Shown here: one piece after another, positions 1 through 6,825 of the stretch
Numbering within the stretch: the stretch's first letter is position 1
Layout: every line of letters starts with the position of its first letter
Assembly (NCBI GenBank): GCA_910577765.1
Contig: CAJTOV010000031.1
Location: 2,815 to 28,835, forward strand
Reading direction: 5' to 3'
DNA from: an uncultured Lachnospiraceae bacterium
GTDB taxonomy: Bacteria > Bacillota > Clostridia > Lachnospirales > Lachnospiraceae
Length of the DNA stretch: 26,021 nucleotides
Notes under the pieces: model-generated
What the model was told of the DNA's origin: nothing
Database searches by the model: none
The model's input: only the letters and a program-made list of their open reading frames with translations
Translations under genes and position numbers: made by a program

Positions 1-819
1 GTGGGGATATTTCCCCTGATTCCCTGCGGGAAATGTGCCCCCTGCCGGAATCAGCAGTATGAAATGTGCCGGAGCTATGATTATCTGGGCTCCCGCCGGG
101 ACGGAGGCTTTGCGGAATACGTGCCGGTTCCCGTGGAGAATCTGGTTTGTCTGCCGGACCAGGTGTCTTTCCTGGAAGCCGCCATGCTGGAGCCTATGGC
201 TGTGGCCGTCCACGCCATGAGAAGAATCCGGCCCTGTTCCGCAGACACCGTGGCCGTCTGCGGCCTGGGAACCATCGGCCTTCTGCTGGCAATGTTTCTG
301 AAGGAGGCAGGGGTGGAACACATTCTGGCCATCGGCAACAAGGACTTTCAGAAGCAGGCTGCCCAGAGCCTGGGCCTGCCTGGGGAGTCCTTTCTGGACA
401 GCCGGGACCCGGATATGCACCGGAAGTTTCTGGCCGCCACCCAGGGGGCAGGAGCCCATGTGTACTTTGAGTGTGTAGGCAGGAACGCCACTGTCACCCA
501 GGCCGTGGAAGACACTGCCCCTGCCGGGAAGATCTGTCTGGTAGGAAACCCTTATTCGGACATGACCCTGGACAAACAGACCTACTGGAAGATCCTCCGC
601 AACCAGCTTACCCTTACGGGAACCTGGAATTCCTCCTTCACCGGTTCTGCCCAGGATGACTGGCACTACGTTCTGGACCGTCTGGCCAGCCGCCGCGTAA
701 TGCCTTCCAGCCTCATTACCCATAAACTTTCCCTGGAAAACCTGGACCAGGGCTTCCGGATTATGCGGGACAAGACGGAGGATTATATCAAAATCATGGC
801 TGTATGCAGCGCCACGTGA
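1..819 (+). CDS. Zinc-dependent galactitol-1-phosphate 5-dehydrogenase-type alcohol dehydrogenase (5' end outside window)
   Basis: Medium-chain zinc dehydrogenase expected to oxidise a sugar alcohol or sugar alcohol phosphate with NAD. The visible 272 residues begin at the structural zinc lobe, with Cys9, Cys12, Cys15 and Cys23 in a C-x2-C-x2-C-x7-C pattern. The 'GSRRDGGFAEYV' stretch follows, then the 'MLEPMAVAVHA' segment holding the glutamate near the catalytic zinc, then the Rossmann motif GLGTIG around residue 88. The family is about 345 residues long, so roughly the first 70-75 residues, with the catalytic Cys and GHE motif, lie upstream. The GTG at base 1 is therefore probably an internal valine codon. 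Only 12 bases separate its stop from the next gene. The match to firmicute galactitol-1-phosphate dehydrogenases is by recognition; sorbitol or another polyol is equally possible. Confidence 0.85.
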   Translation: MGIFPLIPCGKCAPCRNQQYEMCRSYDYLGSRRDGGFAEYVPVPVENLVCLPDQVSFLEAAMLEPMAVAVHAMRRIRPCSADTVAVCGLGTIGLLLAMFLKEAGVEHILAIGNKDFQKQAAQSLGLPGESFLDSRDPDMHRKFLAATQGAGAHVYFECVGRNATVTQAVEDTAPAGKICLVGNPYSDMTLDKQTYWKILRNQLTLTGTWNSSFTGSAQDDWHYVLDRLASRRVMPSSLITHKLSLENLDQGFRIMRDKTEDYIKIMAVCSAT

Positions 820-831
820 ACAGGAACAATT

Positions 832-1293
832 ATGGAGAACATAAGAATCCTGGTGATTGAGGATGAGGCAGATATCCGGGATTTGCTGCAAATGAATCTG
901 GAGGCGGTTGGCTATGACGTGGACACTGCGGCTGACGGCAGGGAGGCGGAAAGAAAGCTGAAGGAGCAGGGGAGCCGAATCGCCCTGGCCCTGACGGATG
1001 TGATGATTCCGGAGCCGGACGGCTTTGCACTGCTTCCGCTTATGGAGGAACAGGGGATTCCCTGCATTTTTCTTACGGCCAAATCCGATGTGATGAGCAG
1101 GGTCCGGGGATTAAAGGCAGGGGCGGAGGATTATATAGTCAAGCCTTTTGAGCTGATGGAGCTTTATGCCAGAATCGAAAATGTATTGAAACGCCATGGA
1201 AAGCTTAACAGCCGGATTGAGGTAGACCGGTGTCTGATTGATCTGACCGGGCACATCCGGACCATTCCCAGGCTGGGGTACCGGTGGGAGTGA
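832..1293 (+). CDS. OmpR-type response regulator with in-frame loss of the DNA-binding core
   Basis: The receiver domain is complete at residues 1-122: acidic pocket Glu10/Asp11, phosphoacceptor Asp56 (LTDVMIPEPDGF), Thr82 and Lys104 (YIVKPF). After a linker, residues 129-141 (IEVDRCLIDLTGH) match the first beta strands of an OmpR winged-helix domain. The chain then jumps directly to IRTIPRLGYRWE, which is the terminal wing hairpin that normally ends these proteins. About 75-80 residues, including the recognition helix, are missing between codons 141 and 142 (near base 1255) without loss of frame. Normal family length is about 225-235 residues; this one is 153. It should still accept phosphate but should not bind DNA. 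The gene sits directly upstream of its partner kinase, which is itself broken. Confidence 0.85.
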   Translation: MENIRILVIEDEADIRDLLQMNLEAVGYDVDTAADGREAERKLKEQGSRIALALTDVMIPEPDGFALLPLMEEQGIPCIFLTAKSDVMSRVRGLKAGAEDYIVKPFELMELYARIENVLKRHGKLNSRIEVDRCLIDLTGHIRTIPRLGYRWE

Positions 1294-1324
1294 AGGAACA
1301 TCTGTCATAGAGAGTGGGGAAATC

Positions 1325-2708
1325 ATGAAATTGAGATATAAGCTGATGGCGGTTCTTCTGGCGGCATGCGCAGGCTCTTTTGCTGTGTGTGCCGGTTTTT
1401 TTGCATTGAAAATGAATACATTTACCATTCAGATGGCCACCGAAAGCCATGCAGGGCAGATGGAGGCCAGGGATTATGTGTTTTCTGAAATGGTTACGGA
1501 CACCAGGTTTGACTCTATGGGGGATATTGCGAAAGAGGCTTATGTGAAATACCAGTTTGGCCGGTGTTTTGGAAACGGGTATGCGCTCTTAAAGGATCAG
1601 GAATGTCTGGTGAACCTGACGGAATTTCAGATTCTGGCCCCGTCCCTGTATGCGGGAGAGTATATGATCCAGCATTTAAAGGAAGGGCAGACAGCGCTGA
1701 TGATGGAAAGGCAGGTTTCTTCACTTCCCCAGTACAGGGGATATTACGGATTATGAGAGGGAAATGGTGGGGCAGGTGAGCGCGTATCTTGGAATGTGCT
1801 GTGGGATTCTGGCAGTGACGGCAGCAGTGGTGTACGTGCTTCTGGGGGCGGTTCTGCGGCCGCTGCAGGTGTTGACAGACGCGGCGGCAAGGCTTGGGGA
1901 AGGCGATTTGACGGTACGGGTTCCGGTGAAAGGAAAGGATGAGCTGGGGATTCTGTCAGGAGCATTTAACCAGATGGCAGGTCAGGTGGAGCGGAAGGTG
2001 GAGGATTTGCGGCTGCTTCTGGGCGCGTTGACCCATGAGATTAAGACACCTATGACCAGCATCATCGGTTACGGGGAAAGCCTTCTTCATCTGAAGCTTA
2101 CAAGAGAGCAGCAGGAGTGCGCAGTCAGGGGAATATGCAGAGGCTCAAGGCGGCTGGAGCGGCTGTGCGTAAAGCTGCTTGCCATGCTGGAGACGTATGA
2201 TATGTCCGGGAAGGCAGCAGATGACTGGAAAGGGAATGGCGGCGTGGGACCGGGTCCGGGGGAAATCCGGATGGAGCCTTTGGATGTAAGGGAGCTTTTG
2301 CAGGCAGCGGCAGAGGAGCTTTCTTTGCCGGCACAAGAAAAGCAGATCCGGTTTATCTGGGAAATCAGCAGGGAATCCCAGGTAAGGGGAGACAGGGAGC
2401 TGATGCTTTCTCTTTTGTACAATCTGATTCACAACAGCATTAAGGCATCCCGGACAGGAGGAAGGATATGGCTGGGAGCGGATGGAGAGAAGCTGACCAT
2501 AACGGATGAGGGGGCGGGGATTCCGGCTGAGGATCTGCCCTATGTGTGGGACGCGTTTTTTATGTCGGACAAGTCCAGATCCCGAAGTGAGGGCGGCTCG
2601 GGATTGGGGCTGGCCCTGGCAGACAGGATAGTGAAGCTTCATGGTATGAAGGCGGTGATTGAGAGCCAGGCAGGGAGAGGAACCAGGGTCACGGTGTTTT
2701 ACGGATGA
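1325..2708 (+). pseudogene. Sensor histidine kinase split by a frameshift
   Basis: Two adjoining reading frames together make one HisKA-type membrane kinase. The first (1325-1756) has a transmembrane helix at about residues 8-28 and a short extracellular part. The second is open from before 1740 and gives a second membrane helix (LGMCCGILAVTAAVVYVLLG), a HAMP linker, an H-box with the phosphorylated His codon at 2034 (LTHEIKTPMTS), an N-box (LLYNLIHNSIKAS), G1 (DEGAGIP) and G2 (GSGLGLALA). Removing one G from the run at 1737-1740 joins the halves as ...QYR-DITDYEREMVGQ..., so a one-base shift explains the break. The neighbouring regulator also carries a deletion, which favours real decay over a sequencing error. 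The second half could be translated alone from ATG 1764 as a kinase fragment without its input domain. Confidence 0.8.
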
Positions 2709-2753
2709 ATGGGGAGGGAACCGGGGGGGGGGAGAGCTGTTATCCGGTCCAAA

Positions 2754-2775
2754 TTTACAAATCGTTTACAATCCG
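2754..2775 (+). promoter_or_regulatory. 11-bp direct repeat, candidate response-regulator box
   Basis: TTTACAAATCG (2754-2764) is followed immediately by TTTACAATCCG (2765-2775). The two copies match at 9 of 11 positions and are spaced by one helical turn. They end just upstream of where a -35 box would lie (2780-2785, AGATTT, a poor match), while the -10 at 2803-2808 is a perfect TATAAT. A strong -10, a weak -35 and a tandem repeat next to it is the usual arrangement at promoters activated by OmpR/PhoB-type regulators. The link to the adjacent two-component genes is an inference from position. Confidence 0.55.
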
Positions 2776-2802
2776 ATGAAGATTTCCGGAGACAGGTTCC
2801 CG

Positions 2803-2808
2803 TATAAT
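2803..2808 (+). promoter_or_regulatory. -10 box of the lipoprotein gene
   Basis: A perfect TATAAT lies 76 bases before the lipoprotein start, with no good -35 at the right distance. Transcription would begin near 2815. It probably needs an activator bound at the upstream repeat. Confidence 0.5.
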
Positions 2809-2884
2809 GCTTGTATAGGAATTGGCCGGAGACAGGCGCCGGCTTTTGGTGGGAACCGGTATTTTGGAAAGGAGCGGAAAAAGG

Positions 2885-4150
2885 ATGAAAAAGAGACAGG
2901 TACAGGCTGGATACTGGCTCAGGATGGCTGTCATTACCGCATGGATGGCCCTGGCAGCCGGGTGCAGCCATATGCAGGAGCCGGAAGTGCTGGGAAAACT
3001 GGAAACAGAAGGGGAGGGCAGCCAGGAATTATCAGAGGCTTTCGATGGTTTTCCCGGCATGCCTGGGGTACCGGAGCGGTATGAGGCAGAGCTTCAGGAG
3101 GAAGGGCTGATGCTGACGGCGGATGCGCAGGTGGAGCTGCCGGATGCCATAAGTCCCGGAAATCACAGGCTGGTCAGTGAAAGCTTCACAGAGGAGGAAT
3201 TTGAGCGCATTGGCCGTTCTCTCTCAGGCAGGTTAGGTATGGACTGGCAGAGAAAAGTGGAGCAGGATGCCCAGGAACCGAATCCGGAGGAAAAAAGGCA
3301 GCTCCGTGTGTTCCGGATTGAGGACGGAGGGAAGCGCTATCAGGTAGATTACACATCGTATTTAGAGACGGTCAGGGATGAAAGGGGGCAAGCAGCCCCA
3401 TCCCTGATCTGGTGGGTAAACCAGGATGCGGGAAAATGGAAAGGAAGCTCCACGGACAGCCGGACCTACGGAAAATCCGACCCGGCTATGGCCGGAAAAG
3501 TTCCGCTGGCATCAGAGTTTGAGGAAGATGCCATGAGCCTTCTGGAAGCATGGGGTATGGGGGACTACAAGGTCTGGGATGCCTGGTGGATGAAAACCAG
3601 CTACGCCAACAATCCGGATGAATACCGTTACCAGGTCCGGTGTACGCCTGTATTTGAGGGCATTCCTTTTGGAGGGAAACATGGGATCATGGAGGGCGGA
3701 GTGGGCAGGCTGTCCCTTCCCTATGTAAGGTTTGATTACCTGGAAGATAAAACACTGGATGTGGTATGCCTGGTGGGGAAGTGTAAAGTCAGCCCAGGGA
3801 AGAACAGGGACATGTTTTTTCTTCCGTTTCAGGCAGTGGGGGAGCTTTTTGAGCAGTATGTGAGAGACTATGTGAGGCTGATGCCAAAGGAAGGGACAGC
3901 CATGGTCCATGTGACCCGTGTGACCATGGAATATGCAGGGACAAACAGCGGAAATTCCGGGACGGGTTTTCAAAAAGAGCCGGAGACGGACTGGCTGGTT
4001 CCGGTGTGGACGTTTTATGGGTATATGGAGGAAGGAGATGGGCTTAAACCAGGGAAAGGCTTATCTCCGGACAGGACAAATTCTTACAGGGAGATGCCCC
4101 TTTTGTCTGTGCGGGCCGATGACGGGCAGGTTTTTATGGGGAGTGAGTGA
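2885..4150 (+). CDS. Uncharacterised lipoprotein, likely output of the upstream two-component system
   Basis: A 421-residue secreted lipoprotein. The start is placed at ATG 2885 because it has AAAGGAG ten bases upstream and begins a classical signal peptide. That peptide runs from basic residues (MKKRQ) through a hydrophobic stretch to the lipobox LAAGC, with Cys27 as the lipidated residue. The frame is open upstream to a TTG at 2822 but that would hide the signal. The mature part is hydrophilic and Trp/Tyr-rich. It ends with a segment (WLVPVWTFYGY ... LLSVRADDGQVF) recalling the C-terminal module of YycH/YycI-like and other Firmicute lipoproteins found beside histidine kinases; that resemblance is weak. 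It may belong to DUF6034, which I cannot confirm. Placement behind kinase and regulator suggests an accessory or output role at the cell surface. Confidence 0.75.
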   Translation: MKKRQVQAGYWLRMAVITAWMALAAGCSHMQEPEVLGKLETEGEGSQELSEAFDGFPGMPGVPERYEAELQEEGLMLTADAQVELPDAISPGNHRLVSESFTEEEFERIGRSLSGRLGMDWQRKVEQDAQEPNPEEKRQLRVFRIEDGGKRYQVDYTSYLETVRDERGQAAPSLIWWVNQDAGKWKGSSTDSRTYGKSDPAMAGKVPLASEFEEDAMSLLEAWGMGDYKVWDAWWMKTSYANNPDEYRYQVRCTPVFEGIPFGGKHGIMEGGVGRLSLPYVRFDYLEDKTLDVVCLVGKCKVSPGKNRDMFFLPFQAVGELFEQYVRDYVRLMPKEGTAMVHVTRVTMEYAGTNSGNSGTGFQKEPETDWLVPVWTFYGYMEEGDGLKPGKGLSPDRTNSYREMPLLSVRADDGQVFMGSE

Positions 4151-4158
4151 TTTTCACC

Positions 4159-4187
4159 TTGTACTCTTTGGCCTTTCCGGCTATAAT
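4159..4187 (+). promoter_or_regulatory. Sigma-A promoter of galE
   Basis: TTGTAC (4159-4164), 17 bases, then a perfect TATAAT (4182-4187). It lies just after the lipoprotein stop, so galE has its own promoter. The leader of about 105 bases carries an inverted repeat, GTGCCGG (4221-4227) with CCGGCAC (4242-4248). No T-tract follows it, so it is not an intrinsic terminator. Confidence 0.7.
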
Positions 4188-4299
4188 AAAACAGAAAGAC
4201 ATTTCCCATACCGGACAGCCGTGCCGGAAGGATTTCATTTCCCGGCACAGCACAATTCCGGCAGGACATAAAAGCGGCAAGCAGTAAGGAGGATGTGCC

Positions 4300-5325
4300 A
4301 TGTCTACGATTTTAGTAACAGGCGGTGCTGGCTACATCGGAAGCCATACCTGCGTGGAGCTTCTGAATGTGGGCCATGATGTGGTGGTTGTGGACAATCT
4401 GTGTAATTCCAGCAAGGAGTCCCTGAAGCGTGTGGAGGAGATTACCGGAAAGCCGGTAACCTTTTACGAGGTGGACCTTCTGGACAAGGAAGGTCTTGGG
4501 AAGGTGTTTGACAACGAGAACATCGACGCGGTCATTCACTTTGCCGGTCTTAAGGCAGTGGGAGAGTCTGTCTACAAGCCCCTGGAATACTACCACAACA
4601 ATGTGACGGGAACCCTGATTCTGTGTGATGTCATGAGAAAACACGGGGTGAAGAGTATTGTGTTCAGCTCTTCTGCAACCGTGTACGGAGATCCGGCGTT
4701 TATTCCCATTACGGAGGAATGCCCCAAGGGGAATATCACCAATCCATACGGAAGAACCAAAGGCATGCTGGAGCAGATTCTTACGGACCTGCATACGGCA
4801 GACCCGGAGTGGAAGGTTATGCTGCTGCGCTACTTCAACCCCATCGGCGCCCACAAGAGCGGCCGCATCGGCGAGAACCCCAAGGGGATTCCCAACAACC
4901 TGCTTCCCTACATTACCCAGGTGGCAGTTGGCAAGCTGGTGTGTCTGGGTGTGTTTGGCAATGATTACGATACTCCGGACGGTACCTGCATCCGGGACTA
5001 CATCCATGTGGTGGACCTGGCAGACGGCCACGTTAAGGCCCTGGACAAGATGGCCGGGGAAGATGGCGGCGTCTGGATCTACAATCTGGGAACCGGTACC
5101 GGCTACAGCGTTCTGGATGTGATCAATGCCTTTGAGGAAGCCAACGACTTAAAGATCAACTATGTCTTTAAGGAGCGCCGCGCCGGGGACATTCCGTCCT
5201 GCTATGCAGACCCGGCCAAGGCGGAGCAGGAGCTGGGCTGGAAGGCTGCCCGGGGAATCCGGGAGATGTGCGAGGATTCCTGGAGATGGCAGAAGAACAA
5301 TCCCAACGGATATAAAGACGAGTAA
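4300..5325 (+). CDS. galE: UDP-glucose 4-epimerase
   Basis: Interconverts UDP-glucose and UDP-galactose in the Leloir pathway and supplies UDP-galactose for cell-surface glycans; cytoplasmic, with bound NAD. The 341-residue protein has the usual family length. It opens with the NAD-binding TGGAGYIGSH motif (residues 7-16), has the SSSATVYG segment, and carries the catalytic Tyr150-xxx-Lys154 pair in NPYGRTKG. The substrate-side segments RYFNPIGAH, GTCIRDYIHV and YNLGTGTGYSV are all present. The start is fixed by TAAGGAGG at 4285-4292. No other galactose-pathway gene adjoins it, and with its own promoter and a terminator-like hairpin behind it the gene looks monocistronic. Confidence 0.97.
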   Translation: MSTILVTGGAGYIGSHTCVELLNVGHDVVVVDNLCNSSKESLKRVEEITGKPVTFYEVDLLDKEGLGKVFDNENIDAVIHFAGLKAVGESVYKPLEYYHNNVTGTLILCDVMRKHGVKSIVFSSSATVYGDPAFIPITEECPKGNITNPYGRTKGMLEQILTDLHTADPEWKVMLLRYFNPIGAHKSGRIGENPKGIPNNLLPYITQVAVGKLVCLGVFGNDYDTPDGTCIRDYIHVVDLADGHVKALDKMAGEDGGVWIYNLGTGTGYSVLDVINAFEEANDLKINYVFKERRAGDIPSCYADPAKAEQELGWKAARGIREMCEDSWRWQKNNPNGYKDE

Positions 5326-5346
5326 GAATGTAAAAAGCGCCCCAGA

Positions 5347-5383
5347 GGCCCGGTTTCTGCAATGGAGGGAACCGGGCCTTTGT
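5347..5383 (+). terminator. Probable intrinsic terminator of galE
   Basis: A perfect 9-bp stem, GGCCCGGTT (5347-5355) and AACCGGGCC (5370-5378), has a 14-base loop and is followed by TTTGTCC. The T-tract is short, so termination may be incomplete. Apart from this, the galE-lacI gap (5326-5667) holds an imperfect hairpin at 5411-5437, a palindrome at 5533-5547, and the lacI promoter and operator. I see no gene there. Confidence 0.55.
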
Positions 5384-5410
5384 CCGTTAGGGTACTGTTC
5401 ATGGGGGATC

Positions 5411-5437
5411 TTCTTGTCAGGCATAGCCGGACAGGAA
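5411..5437. repeat. Imperfect hairpin resembling the one at 21970-21990
   Basis: TTCTTGTCaGGC, loop ATA, GCCgGACAGGAA: an 11-bp stem with one mismatch and one G-T pair. Its right arm GCCGGACAG is identical to that of the hairpin between valS and folC. No T-tract follows. Function unknown; it may be one member of a small dispersed repeat. Confidence 0.35.
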
Positions 5438-5532
5438 GCATCGGGCGGCCGTCCAATGTGGAAAACTGGACGAAAACAGTCTTATAGGCCAGCCTGCCCC
5501 CACCCTGCAAACTATCACAAAAAATCCTTCCA

Positions 5533-5547
5533 TATAAACGGTTTATA
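5533..5547. promoter_or_regulatory. Palindrome TATAAACGGTTTATA, possible auxiliary operator
   Basis: Perfect 7-bp arms around a single G. The arm TATAAAC equals the left arm of the 18-bp operator at 5636-5653. The two centres are about 104.5 bp apart, close to ten helical turns. The half-site spacing here is three bases shorter than in the operator, which argues against binding by the same dimer. Confidence 0.35.
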
Positions 5548-5593
5548 GTGCAAATCGTAGAAAACGCAGGTGGTTTTTTGGAAAGGGTACACA

Positions 5594-5623
5594 TTGACAG
5601 CAACGGCCACACCATGGTAAATT
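5594..5623 (+). promoter_or_regulatory. Sigma-A promoter of the lacI-type regulator
   Basis: A perfect TTGACA (5594-5599), 18 bases, then TAAATT (5618-5623, four of six). The predicted start of transcription near 5630 is followed at once by the operator at 5636, so a bound repressor would block this promoter. Confidence 0.6.
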
Positions 5624-5635
5624 ATAGTCAGACAG

Positions 5636-5653
5636 TATAAACACGTGTAAATA
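5636..5653. promoter_or_regulatory. LacI-family operator upstream of its own gene
   Basis: TATAAACACGTGTAAATA is a near-palindrome with a central CG, typical of LacI/GalR operators. Its exact reverse complement occurs at 6706-6723 in front of the transporter operon. It lies between the -10 box and the ribosome binding site of the regulator gene, which predicts negative autoregulation. Confidence 0.8.
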
Positions 5654-5667
5654 CCGGAGGTAAAGGA

Positions 5668-6678
5668 TTGGGGACAAAAGTGACGCGGAACGATGTGGCC
5701 AGGCTGGCCGGGGTATCTCCGGCAGTGGTGTCTTATGTTTTGAATAATTCCAATTATGTCAGTGAGGAGAAGCGCAGGGCAGTGCTGGAGGCGGCCAGGA
5801 CCCTGAACTATTCACCCAACCGGTTTGCCCAGGGGCTGCGGACCAACCGTTCGTTTTCCATTGCCCTGATCGGGGATTCCTTACAGAGCGAGCTGTTTGC
5901 CACCCTTGCCATGCGTCTTTTTAATATGGATTTTTATTCTTCCCTTTTTTATGCCCAGCGCAGCGATTCCTTTATCCGGCGGATTATCAGCGGAAGGTTT
6001 GACGCGGTATTCATGACCAGCAACGGGTTTTCCTCCCAGCAGCTGAACCGGATCGTGGAAGGGGGAAGCCCCATGATTCTGTACCAGAGCCGGGATTACC
6101 AGGGACTTTCCAGCCATATTGTGTCCATGGCCCCGGATTTCTACAACGGGATGTCCCAGGCCATGCGCCATCTGATTGCAAAGGGCCATAAGCGAATCGC
6201 CTACATACCGCCCCTTCATTACCAGACCCTGGGACTGGGGGGTGATGATTTCCGGGCACGGGCTTACACGGATATGCTGCGGGCCTACGGACTTCCGGAA
6301 AACCCGGCTTATGTGTGTACCAGCACCGAGAGCATGTCTGCCATTGAGACCGAGGTGACCCGGATGATGCGGGTTCTGCCGGAGAAGGAACGTCCCACGG
6401 CTTTTCTGGTGGGGGAGGATGATATTGCGGTGCAGCTTATGCAGCATCTGCGGATGCTGGAGATCCGGATTCCGGAGCAGGTCAGTGTCATCGGATGGGG
6501 AAATGTGTCCAGCGCACGGATTACCACTCCCCAGCTTACCACCGTGGATGCAGGGATGGAGGATTTTGCCATGCACATTGCGGATGCCCTGGTGCGGATC
6601 GCAGGCGGCGGCCAGCCGGAGGACCAGGTATTTCCGGTGCGGATGGTGGTTCGCGGCAGTACGGGAAGCGTGGGATAA
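5668..6678 (+). CDS. LacI/GalR-family transcriptional regulator
   Basis: A 336-residue ligand-responsive repressor of normal family length. The N-terminal helix-turn-helix is at about residues 5-25 (TRNDVARLAGVSPAVVSYVLNN), with Tyr where most members have Arg in the 'VSRVLN' recognition-helix motif. The hinge helix follows (YSPNRFAQGLRT), then a type-I periplasmic-binding-protein-like domain with the C-terminal IPEQVSVIGWGN ... TPQLTTVDAGMEDFA signature. The start is TTG 5668, seven bases after GGAGG (5656-5660); no ATG fits. Its own operator precedes it, and the identical site lies 28 bases after its stop in front of the ABC importer operon. It therefore very likely represses that operon and itself. 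The ligand cannot be read from the sequence. Confidence 0.92.
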   Translation: MGTKVTRNDVARLAGVSPAVVSYVLNNSNYVSEEKRRAVLEAARTLNYSPNRFAQGLRTNRSFSIALIGDSLQSELFATLAMRLFNMDFYSSLFYAQRSDSFIRRIISGRFDAVFMTSNGFSSQQLNRIVEGGSPMILYQSRDYQGLSSHIVSMAPDFYNGMSQAMRHLIAKGHKRIAYIPPLHYQTLGLGGDDFRARAYTDMLRAYGLPENPAYVCTSTESMSAIETEVTRMMRVLPEKERPTAFLVGEDDIAVQLMQHLRMLEIRIPEQVSVIGWGNVSSARITTPQLTTVDAGMEDFAMHIADALVRIAGGGQPEDQVFPVRMVVRGSTGSVG

Positions 6679-6705
6679 GTTACAAAGATTACTTATTTTT
6701 CCCGA

Positions 6706-6723
6706 TATTTACACGTGTTTATA
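6706..6723. promoter_or_regulatory. LacI-family operator controlling the ABC importer operon
   Basis: TATTTACACGTGTTTATA is the exact reverse complement of the site at 5636-5653, and both are followed by CCGG. A weak promoter may overlap it: TTACAA (6680-6685), 18 bases, GATATT (6704-6709). Binding would then cover the -10. A second small palindrome, CCGGCCTGGCCGG (6742-6754), lies in the leader. Confidence 0.78.
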
Positions 6724-6825
6724 CCGGAAAAAGTTAGCAATCCGGCCTGGCCGGTTGTGATACCATGGGGCAGCAGGTTCATGGAAACTGCCTCACCTAT
6801 ATCATTATCTATAAGGAGGAAGGAA

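Noticed and set aside
2723..2732. Run of ten G after the kinase stop, as a phase-variable switch
   Set aside because: It lies after the stop codon at 2706-2708 and well before the lipoprotein -10, so a length change would not alter any reading frame. It may still be error-prone in sequencing.
4221..4248. Inverted repeat GTGCCGG/CCGGCAC in the galE leader as a terminator or riboswitch
   Set aside because: No T-tract follows and there is no recognisable riboswitch core; the repeat is short.
5162..5548. Plus-strand open frame running out of galE into the intergenic region
   Set aside because: It overlaps the conserved galE C-terminus in another frame and crosses the galE terminator; Arg/Pro-rich shadow composition.
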